Positions 36,029 through 45,785 are shown, counted from the stretch's first letter. The stretch is DNA of 64,000 nucleotides from Streptomyces prunicolor NBRC 13075 (GCF_000367365.1 NZ_BARF01000005.1:43350-107349), one strand, 5' to 3'. Notes: generated by a model from the sequence alone, not told the origin. Numbers and translations: made by a program.

Positions 36029-36034
36029 TAGGCT
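36029..36034 (+). promoter_or_regulatory. Candidate -10 box for secY-adk
   Basis: TAGGCT fits the Streptomyces TAGRRT-like -10 pattern and lies 113 bp before secY, after a strong terminator. The -35 region at 17 bp spacing is poor, so only the -10 is proposed. Confidence 0.3.
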
Positions 36035-36146
36035 GTGCGGCTGGTACCCAGCGTCGTCTTGGCATGCCGTAATCTCGTTCCACAGGCCATCAACCACACT
36101 TAGTCGTCACCTCACGCGCGCACACGCGGGGGTCGCAGGAGGCACC

Positions 36147-37460
36147 GTGCTCACCGCGTTCGCCCGGGCGTTCAGGACACCCGACCTGCGCAAGAAGCTG
36201 CTCTTCACGCTCGCCATCATCGTGGTGTATCGAGTCGGTACGCACATCCCGATCCCGGGCGTCGATTACAAGAACGTCCAGACCTGTATCGACGTCTCGA
36301 ACGGCAACCAGGGTCTGTTCGGTCTGGTCAACATGTTCAGCGGTGGCGCGCTGCTCCAGATCACGATCTTCGCGCTCGGCATCATGCCGTACATCACCGC
36401 GAGCATCATTCTGCAGCTGCTGACCGTCGTGATCCCACGCCTCGAAGCCCTCAAGAAGGAGGGCCAGGCCGGTACGGCGAAGATCACGCAGTACACGCGT
36501 TATCTGACGGTGGCCCTCGCCATCCTCCAGGGCACCGGTCTGGTGGCCACCGCCCGCAGCGGCGCCCTCTTCTCGGGCTGCCCGACGGCGAATCAGATCG
36601 TCCCGGACCAGTCGATCTTCACCACCATCACCATGGTGGTCTGCATGACCGCCGGCACCTGCGTCGTGATGTGGCTCGGCGAGCTCATCACCGACCGCGG
36701 CATCGGCAACGGCATGTCGATCCTCATGTTCATCTCGATCGCCGCGACCTTCCCGTCCGCGCTGTGGGCCATCAAGAAGCAGGGCACGCTGGCCGGCGGC
36801 TGGATCGAGTTCGGCACCGTCATCCTCGTCGGCCTGGTGATGGTCGGCCTCGTGGTCTTCGTCGAGCAGGCCCAGCGCCGCATCCCGGTCCAGTACGCGA
36901 AGCGCATGATCGGCCGCCGTTCCTACGGTGGTACGTCGACCTACATCCCGCTGAAGGTCAATCAGGCCGGTGTGATTCCGGTCATCTTCGCGTCGTCGCT
37001 GCTCTACATCCCGGCTCTGGTGGCTCAGTTCTCCGGCGGTACGTCCGGCTGGAAGACCTGGATCGAGACCAACCTGACCAAGGGCGACCACCCGATTTAC
37101 CTGGTCAGCTACTTCCTCCTGATCGTTTTCTTCGCGTTCTTCTACGTGGCGATCTCGTTCAACCCCGAGGAAGTCGCCGACAACATGAAGAAGTATGGTG
37201 GCTTCATCCCGGGCATCCGGGCTGGCCGGCCCACCGCTGAGTACCTGAGTTACGTACTCAACCGGATCACCTGGCCGGGTTCGCTGTATCTGGGTCTGAT
37301 CGCTCTCGTACCGACGATGGCGTTGGTCGGTTTCAACGCAAGCGGCAACTTCCCGTTCGGCGGGACCAGCATCCTGATCATCGTGGGTGTCGGTCTCGAG
37401 ACGGTGAAGCAGATCGAGAGCCAGCTCCAGCAGCGCAATTACGAAGGGTTCCTCCGCTGA
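36147..37460 (+). CDS. secY: Preprotein translocase subunit SecY
   Basis: The 437-residue integral membrane protein has ten predicted helices and forms the Sec channel with SecE and SecG. It begins MLTAFARAFRTPDLRKKLLF, contains the plug region 'NMFSGGALLQITIFALGIMP', and ends 'KQIESQLQQRNYEGFLR'. It starts at GTG with AGGAGG five bases upstream. The stop overlaps the adk start (TGATG). Confidence 0.98.
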   Translation: MLTAFARAFRTPDLRKKLLFTLAIIVVYRVGTHIPIPGVDYKNVQTCIDVSNGNQGLFGLVNMFSGGALLQITIFALGIMPYITASIILQLLTVVIPRLEALKKEGQAGTAKITQYTRYLTVALAILQGTGLVATARSGALFSGCPTANQIVPDQSIFTTITMVVCMTAGTCVVMWLGELITDRGIGNGMSILMFISIAATFPSALWAIKKQGTLAGGWIEFGTVILVGLVMVGLVVFVEQAQRRIPVQYAKRMIGRRSYGGTSTYIPLKVNQAGVIPVIFASSLLYIPALVAQFSGGTSGWKTWIETNLTKGDHPIYLVSYFLLIVFFAFFYVAISFNPEEVADNMKKYGGFIPGIRAGRPTAEYLSYVLNRITWPGSLYLGLIALVPTMALVGFNASGNFPFGGTSILIIVGVGLETVKQIESQLQQRNYEGFLR

Positions 37461-38125
37461 TGCGAATCGTCCTCGTCGGGCCGCCGGGTGCCGGTAAGGG
37501 AACGCAGGCTGTGCGCCTCGCCAAGACGCTGCACATCCCGCACATCTCCACGGGCGACCTCTTCCGTGCCAACATCAGTCAGGCCACGGAACTCGGCAAA
37601 CTGGCGAAGTCCTACATGGACGCGGGCAACCTGGTCCCGGACGAGGTCACCATCGCGATGGCCAAGGACCGCATGGAGCAGCCGGACGCCGTCAACGGCT
37701 TCCTGCTGGACGGTTTCCCGCGCAACGTGTCGCAGGCCGAGGCGCTGGACGAGCTGCTGAAGACCGAGGACATCAAGCTGGACGCGGTCCTCGACCTGGA
37801 GGTCTCCGAGGACGAGGTGGTCAAGCGCATCGCCGGCCGCCGCATCTGCCGCAAGGACTCCAGTCACGTCTTCCACGTGACGTACAGCCCGCCGAAGCAG
37901 GACGGCGTCTGTGACGTCTGCGGCGGCGAGCTCTACCAGCGCGACGACGACTCCGAGGACACGGTCCGCACCCGGCTGGAGGTCTACCACACGCAGACCG
38001 AGCCGATCATCGACTACTACAAGGCCCAGGGCCTGGTGGTCACGATCTCCTCGCTCGGTCCGGTGGACGAGATCACGCAGCGGGCGCTGGACGCGCTGCA
38101 GCGCGAGGACGAGAGCGCGAAGTAG
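37460..38125 (+). CDS. adk: Adenylate kinase
   Basis: The 221-residue enzyme interconverts ATP + AMP and 2 ADP. It has the P-loop GPPGAGKGT (residues 7-15), NMP-binding 'DGFPRNVSQAEALDEL', and a long LID with metal-type residues ('ICRKDSSHVFH' and 'CDVCGG'). Translation is coupled to secY by a one-base overlap, as is usual in actinomycetes. Confidence 0.97.
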   Translation: MRIVLVGPPGAGKGTQAVRLAKTLHIPHISTGDLFRANISQATELGKLAKSYMDAGNLVPDEVTIAMAKDRMEQPDAVNGFLLDGFPRNVSQAEALDELLKTEDIKLDAVLDLEVSEDEVVKRIAGRRICRKDSSHVFHVTYSPPKQDGVCDVCGGELYQRDDDSEDTVRTRLEVYHTQTEPIIDYYKAQGLVVTISSLGPVDEITQRALDALQREDESAK

Positions 38126-38182
38126 TCAGCTGACAGATCCGGCCGCGGTGCCCGCAGGGGTGCCGCGGTCGTACTGTTGTGT

Positions 38183-38240
38183 ACAGCCATTTTTGGTGCA
38201 CGGCCGTTCTTTGTGTCGTACGGCCATTCCTTTGTGTCGC
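38183..38240. repeat. Three imperfect short direct repeats between adk and map
   Basis: Units at 38183-38199, 38200-38219 and 38220-38240 share the pattern ACGGCCRTTCTTTGTGTCG; the first is diverged (ACAGCCATTTTTGGTGC). They are AT-richer than their surroundings and lie 24 bp before map, possibly within its leader or promoter. Confidence 0.55.
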
Positions 38241-38264
38241 GGAAGACGGAGAGCGCAGGCCCCC

Positions 38265-39101
38265 ATGGTGCAGATCAAGACCCCCGAGCAGATCGCCAAG
38301 ATGCGCGAGGCGGGGCTGGTCGTCGCCGCGATCCACGCGGCCACGCGTGAGGCGGCCGTACCCGGCGCCAGCACGAAGGATCTGGACGAGGTCGCCCGCA
38401 AGGTCCTCGCGGACCACAACGCGAAGCCGAACTTCCTCGGCTACGGCGGCTTCCCGGCCACGATCTGCACCTCGGTGAACGAGGTCGTCGTGCACGGGAT
38501 CCCGTCCGAGGAAGTGGTGCTGAAGGACGGCGACATCATCTCCATCGACTGCGGCGCGATCATCGACGGGTGGCACGGGGACGCGGCGTACACCGCGTTC
38601 GTGGGGTCGGGGCACTCCCCGGAGCTGCTTGAGCTGTCGCGGGTGACCGAGGGGTCGATGTGGGCCGGGATCGCTGCGATGAAGCTGGGCAATCGGCTTG
38701 TGGACATCTCCCGGGCGATCGAGACGTACATCCGGCGGCAGCCGAAGCCGGGTGGGGGTAAGTACGGGATCGTCGAGGACTACGGCGGTCACGGCATCGG
38801 TACCGAGATGCACATGGATCCTCACCTGCTGAACTACGTCGAGAAGCGGCGGGGTAAGGGGCCGAAGCTGGTGTCGGGGTTCTGCCTCGCCATCGAGCCG
38901 ATGGTGTCGCTGGGTACCCCGAAGACCGAGGTTCTCTCGGATGACTGGACGGTCATCACTACGGACGGGACGTGGTCGTCCCACTGGGAGCACTCGGTTG
39001 CTCTGACGGAGGAGGGGCCGCTTGTGCTGACGGCTCCCGATGGTGGTAAGGCGAAGTTGGCTGAGTATGGGATCACGGCTGCGCCGGATCCGCTCGCGTA
39101 G
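38265..39101 (+). CDS. map: Methionine aminopeptidase, type I
   Basis: The 278-residue enzyme removes N-terminal Met. Metal-ligand motifs are present: 'IISIDCGAIIDGWHGDAAYT' (both Asp ligands), 'GGHGIGTEMHMDP' (His), 'CLAIEPMVS' (Glu) and 'WEHSVALTEEG' (Glu). It starts at ATG 38265 with a weak ribosome site. It is 139 bp from adk. Confidence 0.97.
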   Translation: MVQIKTPEQIAKMREAGLVVAAIHAATREAAVPGASTKDLDEVARKVLADHNAKPNFLGYGGFPATICTSVNEVVVHGIPSEEVVLKDGDIISIDCGAIIDGWHGDAAYTAFVGSGHSPELLELSRVTEGSMWAGIAAMKLGNRLVDISRAIETYIRRQPKPGGGKYGIVEDYGGHGIGTEMHMDPHLLNYVEKRRGKGPKLVSGFCLAIEPMVSLGTPKTEVLSDDWTVITTDGTWSSHWEHSVALTEEGPLVLTAPDGGKAKLAEYGITAAPDPLA

Positions 39102-39131
39102 TTCTTCGTCCGCGGGCCCGGTGGGGGCTGA

Positions 39132-39162
39132 TCGCGCAGTTCCCCGCGCCCCTTTGGGGCGC
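39132..39162. repeat. Dispersed intergenic repeat, copy 1
   Basis: 22 bp (39132-39153) starting TCGCGCAGTTCC and ending GCGCCCCT are identical to 42562-42583. Here the repeat continues into a hairpin GCGCCCC/GGGGCGC with a TTT loop (about 39146-39162), just after map, so it may end transcription. Similar strings are frequent between Streptomyces genes, from general knowledge. Confidence 0.75.
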
Positions 39163-39350
39163 GTCCCTCAAGGGCGATATATAGGGCCGCGTGCTTAATG
39201 ATCTATGCCTCGGGGCATCCTTCCTCGATTCGTCTTTCCGAGTGGCCTGACGTAGACTGACTCGTCGGCTCTCGTGCAGCCGCATGTCCGCATGCACCCC
39301 GTAAGGGGACGCACAGAGTCGATCAAGGTAGTCGATTCGAAGGGCGAAGC

Positions 39351-39572
39351 GTGGCCAAGAAGCAAGGTGCCATCGAGATCGAAGGCACTGTCGTCGAGTC
39401 TCTCCCGAACGCCATGTTCAAGGTGGAGCTCCAGAACGGCCACCAGGTCCTGGCACACATCAGCGGCAAGATGCGTATGCACTACATCCGCATCCTCCCT
39501 GACGACCGGGTCGTGGTGGAGCTGTCTCCGTACGACCTGACGCGTGGCCGGATCGTCTACCGCTACAAGTAG
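39351..39572 (+). CDS. infA: Translation initiation factor IF-1
   Basis: The 73-residue OB-fold protein begins [20 protein letters not shown] and ends '[13 protein letters not shown]'. It binds the 30S A site during initiation. It starts at GTG. The 249-bp gap after map includes a dispersed repeat and probably its promoter (TAGACT at 39253-39258 is a possible -10). Confidence 0.98.
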   Translation: MAKKQGAIEIEGTVVESLPNAMFKVELQNGHQVLAHISGKMRMHYIRILPDDRVVVELSPYDLTRGRIVYRYK

Positions 39573-39631
39573 ATCTTGCCCAGGTTCCGCGCAAGCGGCG
39601 CCGCAGGCAACTGACCCGGAGAACCTCACCA

Positions 39632-39745
39632 ATGAAGGTCAAGCCGAGCGTCAAGAAGATCTGCGACAAGTGCAGGGTGATCCGCCGTCACGGTCGGGTC
39701 ATGGTCATTTGCGAGAACCCGCGCCACAAGCAGCGCCAGGGCTGA
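39632..39745 (+). CDS. rpmJ: 50S ribosomal protein L36, zinc-binding type
   Basis: The 37-residue L36 begins [20 protein letters not shown]. It has the zinc ligands C11, C14, C27 and H32 of the zinc-binding form. GGAGAA lies about eight bases upstream of the ATG. It follows infA by 59 bases. Confidence 0.97.
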   Translation: MKVKPSVKKICDKCRVIRRHGRVMVICENPRHKQRQG

Positions 39746-39950
39746 CGCAGGACCTTCCCTCTGCATCTTTCGCAGAGTTTCGCGCGACGCGAGCAATACA
39801 TGTTCATACGCAGGACCCGGGCGTAGTAGGCGCCCGACACCCCCGGCTCGGAGGCTGGGGACCCACGCCGTACCAATTCTTCGAACGAAGAGGCCGGCGG
39901 CTGGGATCCGGTTCTGCGGAAGACCTCCGAAGATCAACTGGAGCCATTGA

Positions 39951-40331
39951 ATGGCACGCGTTTCCGGTGTCGACATCCCGCGCGAAAAGCGCGTGGAGGT
40001 CGCCCTCACCTACGTGTTCGGCATTGGTCGGACCCTTTCCCAGCTGACGCTGGCCGAGACCGGCATCGACCCCAACACCCGCGTTCGCGACCTCTCGGAA
40101 GAGCAGCTCGTCGCGATTCGTGAGTACGTCGACGCCAACATCAAGACCGAGGGTGACCTCCGTCGCGAGATCCAGGCCGACATCCGCCGCAAGGTGGAGA
40201 TCGGTTGCTACCAGGGTCTCCGTCACCGTCGTGGTCTGCCCGTTCGCGGTCAGCGCACCAGCACGAACGCTCGTACCCGCAAGGGTCCGCGTCGCGCCAT
40301 CGCCGGCAAGAAGAAGCCGGGCAAGAAGTAG
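39951..40331 (+). CDS. rpsM: 30S ribosomal protein S13
   Basis: The 126-residue S13 begins [20 protein letters not shown] and ends in a basic tail ('[13 protein letters not shown]') that contacts tRNA. It pairs with S19 in the 30S head. A 205-bp gap with a CTCTGC/GCAGAG hairpin precedes it. Confidence 0.98.
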   Translation: MARVSGVDIPREKRVEVALTYVFGIGRTLSQLTLAETGIDPNTRVRDLSEEQLVAIREYVDANIKTEGDLRREIQADIRRKVEIGCYQGLRHRRGLPVRGQRTSTNARTRKGPRRAIAGKKKPGKK

Positions 40332-40400
40332 TCCGCAGCGGACAACGCTTCACCAGCGGTCTTCGCTGTAGGACCGACCACCTCCCCGTAGGAGTAATAG

Positions 40401-40805
40401 ATGCCCCCCAAGGGTCGTCAGGGCGCTGCCAAGAAGGTGCGCCGCAAGGAAAAGAAGAACGTCGCTCACGGCCACGCGCACATCAAGAGCACGTTCAACA
40501 ACACGATCGTCTCGATCACGGACCCCTCGGGCAACGTGATCTCCTGGGCCTCCGCCGGCCACGTCGGCTTCAAGGGCTCGCGCAAGTCCACCCCCTTCGC
40601 CGCGCAGATGGCCGCCGAGTCGGCCGCCCGTCGCGCGCAGGAGCACGGCATGCGCAAGGTCGACGTCTTCGTGAAGGGCCCGGGCTCGGGTCGCGAGACG
40701 GCCATCCGTTCGCTTCAGGCGACCGGTCTTGAGGTCGGCTCCATCCAGGACGTCACCCCCACCCCGCACAACGGCTGCCGTCCGCCGAAGCGCCGCCGCG
40801 TCTGA
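40401..40805 (+). CDS. rpsK: 30S ribosomal protein S11
   Basis: The 134-residue S11 includes '[20 protein letters not shown]' and ends '[16 protein letters not shown]'. It lies in the 30S platform. AGGAG precedes the ATG. rpsD does not follow, unlike in E. coli; the next gene is rpoA, as usual in Streptomyces. Confidence 0.98.
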   Translation: MPPKGRQGAAKKVRRKEKKNVAHGHAHIKSTFNNTIVSITDPSGNVISWASAGHVGFKGSRKSTPFAAQMAAESAARRAQEHGMRKVDVFVKGPGSGRETAIRSLQATGLEVGSIQDVTPTPHNGCRPPKRRRV

Positions 40806-40920
40806 CGCACGGTTGTCTCAGGTTTCGGGCGGTATGGCCTTTCGGGGCTGTGCCGCCCGTACCCTTGCAGTACTAGTCGGACATCAAATAGTGGGTGTCC
40901 ATGACTGAAGGACTCACTTC

Positions 40921-41943
40921 ATGCTGATCGCTCAGCGCCCCTCGTTGACCGAAGAGGTCGTCGACGAATTCCGCTCCCGGTTCGTGATCGAGCCGCTGGA
41001 GCCGGGCTTCGGCTACACCCTCGGCAACTCCCTGCGTCGTACGCTCCTCTCCTCGATCCCCGGTGCGGCTGTCACCAGCATCCGGATCGACGGTGTCCTG
41101 CACGAGTTCACCACCGTGCCGGGCGTCAAGGAGGACGTCACCGACCTGATCCTCAACATCAAGCAGCTGGTCGTCTCCTCGGAGCACGACGAGCCGGTCG
41201 TGATGTACCTGCGCAAGCAGGGTCCGGGTCTGGTCACCGCCGCCGACATCGCGCCCCCGGCCGGTGTCGAGGTGCACAACCCCGACCTCGTCCTCGCCAC
41301 GCTCAACGGCAAGGGCAAGCTGGAGATGGAGCTCACGGTCGAGCGTGGCCGCGGTTACGTCTCCGCCGTGCAGAACAAGCAGGTGGGCCAGGAGATCGGC
41401 CGTATCCCGGTCGACTCCATCTACAGCCCGGTGCTGAAGGTCACGTACAAGGTCGAGGCCACGCGTGTCGAGCAGCGGACCGACTTCGACAAGCTCATCG
41501 TCGACGTCGAGACGAAGCAGGCCATGCGTCCCCGTGATGCCATGGCGTCGGCCGGTAAGACGCTGGTCGAGCTGTTCGGTCTCGCCCGCGAGCTGAACAT
41601 CGACGCCGAGGGCATCGACATGGGCCCGTCCCCGACGGACGCCGCCCTTGCCGCTGATCTCGCCCTGCCGATCGAGGAGCTCGAGCTCACCGTTCGGTCG
41701 TACAACTGCCTCAAGCGCGAGGGCATCCACTCCGTGGGTGAGCTCGTGGCTCGTTCCGAGGCCGACCTCCTGGACATCCGCAACTTCGGTGCGAAGTCCA
41801 TCGACGAGGTCAAGGCGAAGCTGGCCGGCATGGGCCTGGCCCTGAAGGACAGCCCGCCCGGATTCGACCCGACCGCTGCCGCCGACGCCTTTGGCGCCGA
41901 CGACGACGTGGACGCGGGTTTCGTGGAGACCGAGCAGTACTGA
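40921..41943 (+). CDS. rpoA: RNA polymerase alpha subunit
   Basis: The 340-residue protein has the dimerising N-terminal domain (about 1-230, including '[20 protein letters not shown]'), a linker, and the DNA- and activator-binding C-terminal domain (about 250-315, '[20 protein letters not shown]' and '[20 protein letters not shown]'), then an acidic tail. AAGGA is upstream of the ATG. The 115-bp gap after rpsK contains a CGGGCGG/CCGCCCG hairpin. Confidence 0.98.
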   Translation: MLIAQRPSLTEEVVDEFRSRFVIEPLEPGFGYTLGNSLRRTLLSSIPGAAVTSIRIDGVLHEFTTVPGVKEDVTDLILNIKQLVVSSEHDEPVVMYLRKQGPGLVTAADIAPPAGVEVHNPDLVLATLNGKGKLEMELTVERGRGYVSAVQNKQVGQEIGRIPVDSIYSPVLKVTYKVEATRVEQRTDFDKLIVDVETKQAMRPRDAMASAGKTLVELFGLARELNIDAEGIDMGPSPTDAALAADLALPIEELELTVRSYNCLKREGIHSVGELVARSEADLLDIRNFGAKSIDEVKAKLAGMGLALKDSPPGFDPTAAADAFGADDDVDAGFVETEQY

Positions 41944-42026
41944 TCGGTTGTTGCCGGTGAGCGTCCGCTCGCCGGGTCCTGACCCCGGTACCTGATACGG
42001 CCGGGGCAGATACCAAGGAGAAAGAA

Positions 42027-42527
42027 ATGCCGAAGCCCACCAAGGGTGCCCGTCTGGGCGGCAGTGCCTCGCACGAGAAGCTGCTCCTCGCGAACCTCGC
42101 GAAGTCGCTTTTCGAGCACGGCCGTATCACCACCACCGAGGCGAAGGCCCGCAAGCTGCGGCCGTACGCCGAGCGTCTGATCACCAAGGGCAAGAAGGGC
42201 GACCTTCACAACCGCCGTCAGGTGCTTCAGGTGATCACGGACAAGAGCATCGTCCACACGCTCTTCACCGAGATCGGCCCGCGCTACGAGAACCGTCCCG
42301 GTGGCTACACCCGTATCACCAAGATCGGTAACCGTCGTGGTGACAACGCGCCCATGGCTGTCATCGAGCTTGTCGAGGCCCTGACCGTCGCGCAGGCTGC
42401 GACCGGTGAGGCCGAGGCCGCGACCAAGCGTGCGGCGAAGGACACCGAGGCTGCGGCTCCGGTTGAGGTCGTCGAGGATGCGAAGCCGGCTGAGGTTGAG
42501 GCCGACGAGGAGTCGAAGGACGCGTAA
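42027..42527 (+). CDS. rplQ: 50S ribosomal protein L17
   Basis: The 166-residue L17 has the standard core ('[20 protein letters not shown]', '[20 protein letters not shown]') plus an Ala/Glu-rich acidic tail of about 40 residues, longer than in E. coli (127 residues) but common in Streptomyces. AAGGAGA precedes the ATG. It is the last gene of the ribosomal cluster. Confidence 0.98.
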   Translation: MPKPTKGARLGGSASHEKLLLANLAKSLFEHGRITTTEAKARKLRPYAERLITKGKKGDLHNRRQVLQVITDKSIVHTLFTEIGPRYENRPGGYTRITKIGNRRGDNAPMAVIELVEALTVAQAATGEAEAATKRAAKDTEAAAPVEVVEDAKPAEVEADEESKDA

Positions 42528-42561
42528 CACCGTTCTTTGGCTGCCGCGCCGTCGTGGCTGG

Positions 42562-42583
42562 TCGCGCAGTTCCCCGCGCCCCT
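42562..42583. repeat. Dispersed intergenic repeat, copy 2
   Basis: 22 bp identical to 39132-39153. The preceding five bases (GGCTG) also match with one following substitution. It sits just after rplQ, as copy 1 sits just after map. It can pair weakly with the following AGGGCG. Confidence 0.75.
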
Positions 42584-42605
42584 AAAAGCAAAAGCAGGGC
42601 GTGTG

Positions 42606-42641
42606 GCGGGTCCGTTCCTTTCTAGGGGCGGGCCCGCTTTT
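42606..42641 (+). terminator. Probable terminator between rplQ and truA
   Basis: GCGGGTCC (42606-42613) pairs with GGGCCCGC (42630-42637), allowing one G-T pair, followed by TTTT. It is the end of the alpha-operon segment. Confidence 0.7.
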
Positions 42642-42663
42642 GTGTACCTGAAAGGATCTCGGT

Positions 42664-43509
42664 GTGAGTGATGACGTAGAGGCCGGGTTTGTTCGTGTGC
42701 GGCTTGATCTCTCCTACGACGGGACCGCGTTCTCCGGGTGGGCCAAGCAGGCCGGGGGGCGGCGGACCGTGCAGGGGGAGGTTGAGGATGCGTTGCGGAC
42801 TGTGACGCGGTCGGGGGCGGTGGCGTACGACCTGACCGTGGCGGGGCGGACCGATGCCGGGGTGCATGCTCGGGGGCAGGTGGCGCATGTCGATCTGCCG
42901 GGGGAGTTGTGGGCGGAGCACCGGGAGAAGCTGCTGAAGCGGCTTGCGGGGCGGTTGCCGAAGGATGTGCGGGTGTGGGGCGTGGCGGAGGCTCCGGAGG
43001 GCTTCAACGCGCGGTTCGCGGCCCTGTGGCGGCGTTACGTGTACCGGGTGGGGGATCGGCCGGGGGGAGTCGATCCGTTGCTGCGGAACCATGTGCTGTG
43101 GCACGACTGGGAGTTGGACGTCGATGTGATGGACGCCGCTGCCAAGTCCCTTGTGGGGGAGCATGACTTCGCCGCCTATGCGAAGAAGCGCGAGGGAGCG
43201 TCGACCGTCCGGGAGATTTTTGACTTCGGGGTGCGGCGGCGGGGCGATGGTGTCGTCGAGATCGAGGTTCGGGCCGACGCCTTCTGCCATAACCAAGTGC
43301 GGTCCATGGTGGGCGCGTTGGTGTTCGTCGGGGACGGGCACCGGGGGGCTGAGTGGCCGCGGAAGGTGCTGGACGCCGGGGTGCGGGACAGTGCCGTGCA
43401 TGTTGTACGGCCGCATGGGCTGACCCTGGAGGAAGTCGCTTACCCGGCGGACGAGTTGCTGGCAGAGCGGCAGGTGCTGGCCCGGCGGGTACGGGGCACT
43501 GTGCACTGA
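42664..43509 (+). CDS. truA: tRNA pseudouridine synthase A
   Basis: The 281-residue enzyme isomerises U38-40 in the tRNA anticodon stem. The catalytic Asp64 lies in [10 protein letters not shown]; '[12 protein letters not shown]' and '[19 protein letters not shown]' are typical. It starts at GTG 42664 with AAAGGA upstream. Codon use is more GGG-rich than in the ribosomal genes, consistent with lower expression. Confidence 0.96.
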   Translation: MSDDVEAGFVRVRLDLSYDGTAFSGWAKQAGGRRTVQGEVEDALRTVTRSGAVAYDLTVAGRTDAGVHARGQVAHVDLPGELWAEHREKLLKRLAGRLPKDVRVWGVAEAPEGFNARFAALWRRYVYRVGDRPGGVDPLLRNHVLWHDWELDVDVMDAAAKSLVGEHDFAAYAKKREGASTVREIFDFGVRRRGDGVVEIEVRADAFCHNQVRSMVGALVFVGDGHRGAEWPRKVLDAGVRDSAVHVVRPHGLTLEEVAYPADELLAERQVLARRVRGTVH

Positions 43510-43535
43510 GGAGTTGGGCCCGCAGGCCCAACTCC
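43510..43535. terminator. Bidirectional terminator-like hairpin
   Basis: GGAGTTGGGCC (43510-43520) and GGCCCAACTCC (43525-43535) form an 11-bp perfect stem with loop CGCA, between the convergent truA and the gene at 43553. Confidence 0.8.
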
Positions 43536-43552
43536 GGTTCCCTCTACGTCGG

Positions 43553-43927
43553 TTACGCCTTGTCCGTCCAGCTGGCGACGAGCTTGTACGTGTCGGGGTT
43601 GTTCTGCTTCGTGTAGGAGTAGGCGTCGATCTTGAGCTTGTGGCCGTTCTTGAAGCTCATGTTGCAGGTCTTCGTCTTGCCCTTGCCCAGGACGGCGCAC
43701 GTGTCCAGCGTCGGGTTCTTCGCGGACTCGTCCTCGACGAAGACCAGGATGCCGGTCTTGCCCGCCTTGGTGTCCCAGACCTTGAGGATCTCGCCCTTGG
43801 ACGTGAACTTGGCCTTGCCGCCGGTGAACGCGTAGTACGTCGACGCGGACGCCGTCCCGGCGGTGGCCAGCGTCAGGGCGACGCCGGCTGCCATGATCGA
43901 AGCGGTGACGCTCTTGCGGAACTTCAT
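43553..43927 (-). CDS. Small secreted protein, unknown function
   Basis: The 124-residue product starts MKFRKSVTASIMAAGVALTL and has a Sec signal peptide ending near GTASAS. The mature part is about 95 residues, with two cysteines (in 'LDTCAVLG' and 'TKTCNMSF') that could form a disulfide, and many Lys and Thr. It starts at ATG 43927. No family recognised. It is convergent with truA. Confidence 0.75.
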   Translation of the reverse strand: MKFRKSVTASIMAAGVALTLATAGTASASTYYAFTGGKAKFTSKGEILKVWDTKAGKTGILVFVEDESAKNPTLDTCAVLGKGKTKTCNMSFKNGHKLKIDAYSYTKQNNPDTYKLVASWTDKA

Positions 43928-44070
43928 TTGTGAACCCCGTGTTTGTGCAGGTCGGTTGGCTGATCGCACGCCTGATGGCGCGTGCGGCCGACCCTATCGA
44001 AGCCCCGGGGTGAAGTGGATCAAGGGGGCGCCGCGCCCACCTGCACGGGGGTGCCGAACCCGTATCCCGG

Positions 44071-44949
44071 TTACTGCTGGGCCGCCGCCGAAGCCTGGGC
44101 CTCGCCGCGGGCGCGGATCTGGTCGAAGGCGAACTTGCCCAGGTCGTCGCCGATCGCGAAGACCTTGGTGTCCTTCGCCGTCACGTCCGTGCCGCTGGTG
44201 AAGCCGGCGACCGTGAAGTAGGCGTAGCGGCCGTAGGCGTTGGTCGTCGTACGGCAGATCGAGCCGTTGCAGAAGGTCTTGATGCCCTTGCCGGACAGTG
44301 ACCTGACGGCGCTCTTGTCGTCCGCCTGGGCCTTGGCCTTCGTCGCCTGTGCCTCGGTGTCGAAGAGGGCCACACCGACCGTGACCGCGATGTTGTCCTT
44401 GGTGTACGTGACCCGCATGACGCGGGTGCAGCCGTTCCCGGTGAGGACCTTGGGGAGGGTGCCCGAGGCGACCGAGGCGCAGTTCGTGGTGTCGGCCGTC
44501 GGGCCCTTCTTGTACACCGTCGAGACGACCGTCAGCTGGGTGCCCGGGAAGAGGGTCGCGGGGCTGAGCGGTGCTGTGTCCTTCGCCTTGCTGGAGATGA
44601 ACTCCTCGGGGTTCAGCGGCGGGGGCGCGCTGGTCGGCGCGAAGGACGGCGAGGTGGCGTCGGCGCTGGGCACGGAGGCGCTCGCGGGCAGGTTGGTGGG
44701 CTTGCCCGACGCGCTCGTGTCGTCGTTCGCCGACATGACGGCCATGGCCACGGCCGTACCGACGGCCACGGTCGCGAGCGCGCCGCCGCCTATCAGCAGC
44801 AGCCGCTTGCGCCTGTTGCGCGTCTCCGCCTGGTCGGCGAGCGCGGCCCAGTCCGGGGTCTCGTCGTCGACGTTGCCGCCCCACGGCTGCTGCGAATTGG
44901 GTTTCCAGGGATCCCACTGGGACTGGGGTCCCCCCTGTCCGAAGCTCAT
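44071..44949 (-). CDS. Membrane-anchored protein with extracellular domain, unknown
   Basis: The 292-residue product begins MSFGQGGPQSQWDPWKPNSQ. It has a cytoplasmic Gln/Pro/Asn-rich N-terminus, one membrane helix at about 48-70 ('LLLIGGGALATVAVGTAVAM'), a Ser/Pro-rich linker, and a roughly 150-residue outer domain with Cys pairs ('TNCASVAS', 'GNGCTRVM', 'TFCNGSICRT'). ATG 44949 has AGGA eight bases upstream; ATG 44958 is an alternative. It is divergent from rplM. This architecture is common in Streptomyces; the role is unknown. Confidence 0.75.
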   Translation of the reverse strand: MSFGQGGPQSQWDPWKPNSQQPWGGNVDDETPDWAALADQAETRNRRKRLLLIGGGALATVAVGTAVAMAVMSANDDTSASGKPTNLPASASVPSADATSPSFAPTSAPPPLNPEEFISSKAKDTAPLSPATLFPGTQLTVVSTVYKKGPTADTTNCASVASGTLPKVLTGNGCTRVMRVTYTKDNIAVTVGVALFDTEAQATKAKAQADDKSAVRSLSGKGIKTFCNGSICRTTTNAYGRYAYFTVAGFTSGTDVTAKDTKVFAIGDDLGKFAFDQIRARGEAQASAAAQQ

Positions 44950-45297
44950 GGGTCGCATCCTAGACGGGGCGACGGCGGTACCGGTGCGCCTCAATGAGGC
45001 CTGTGGCAACTGACGTTGGGGATCTCACGGTAAGTGGTTTCGTGATTGCTGTCCGCTGTCGGTGTCAGCCGGTCTCACCGCGTTTTGACCCGTCCGGGGC
45101 GGCGCGGGTACTCTTACGGTTTGTTATGCGTATCGGCTTGGTCGTTCTCACACGAGAAGCCCTTACGTAGGTTCCCTGGAGCAGTTTCCAGTGGGCGGCA
45201 TACGGGCATCGTCCCCGGCCATTGTCGTCCCCAGCTGCACGATCGCTTCAGTGATGCCATGTGTCAGCACCCATCCACTGAAGAAGAAGGCTGCGAA
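44950..45297 (+). other. Leader and promoter region before rplM
   Basis: No gene is supported in these 348 bases. They contain the predicted rplM promoter (45085-45114), a leader of about 180 nt, and whatever promotes the divergent gene at 44949. AAGAAGG just before 45298 supports the L13 start there rather than further upstream, although the frame is open upstream. Confidence 0.6.
45085..45114 (+). promoter_or_regulatory. Predicted rplM-rpsI promoter
   Basis: TTGACC at 45085-45090 and TACTCT at 45109-45114 are 18 bp apart. The -35 is the same as in the predicted rpsL promoter. Confidence 0.5.
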
Positions 45298-45741
45298 GTG
45301 CGTACGTACAGCCCCAAGCCCGGCGATGTGACTCGCCAGTGGCACGTCATCGACGCTCAGGACATCGTCCTGGGCCGTCTGGCTACCACTGCCGCGAACC
45401 TCCTCCGTGGCAAGCACAAGCCGACCTATGCCCCGCACATGGACATGGGCGACTTCGTCATCATCATCAACGCCGACAAGGTTCACCTGTCCGGCAACAA
45501 GAAGACCCAGAAGCTGGCGTACCGCCACTCCGGTTACCCGGGTGGTCTGCGCTCCGTCCGCTACGACGAGCTGCTGGCGAAGAACCCCGAGAAGGCCGTC
45601 GAGAAGGCCATCAAGGGCATGATCCCCAAGAACACCCTGGGCCGTCAGATGATCAGCAAGCTGAAGGTCTACTCGGGCGACCAGCACCCGCACGCTGCCC
45701 AGCAGCCGGTGCCGTTCGAGATCACCCAGGTCGCGCAGTAG
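45298..45741 (+). CDS. rplM: 50S ribosomal protein L13
   Basis: The 147-residue L13 begins [20 protein letters not shown] and includes 'LVGRL'-type core text as '[20 protein letters not shown]' and '[20 protein letters not shown]'. It is an early 50S assembly protein. GTG 45298 gives the usual length; the open frame upstream is ignored. It is 44 bases before rpsI. Confidence 0.97.
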   Translation: MRTYSPKPGDVTRQWHVIDAQDIVLGRLATTAANLLRGKHKPTYAPHMDMGDFVIIINADKVHLSGNKKTQKLAYRHSGYPGGLRSVRYDELLAKNPEKAVEKAIKGMIPKNTLGRQMISKLKVYSGDQHPHAAQQPVPFEITQVAQ

Positions 45742-45785
45742 TTCCGGCCACACCCCCTAAGACAGAAAAGAATCTGAGGAGAACC

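Noticed and set aside
40806..40920. Missing rpsD between rpsK and rpoA as a deletion
   Set aside because: Streptomyces normally has rpsD elsewhere, so this arrangement is expected.
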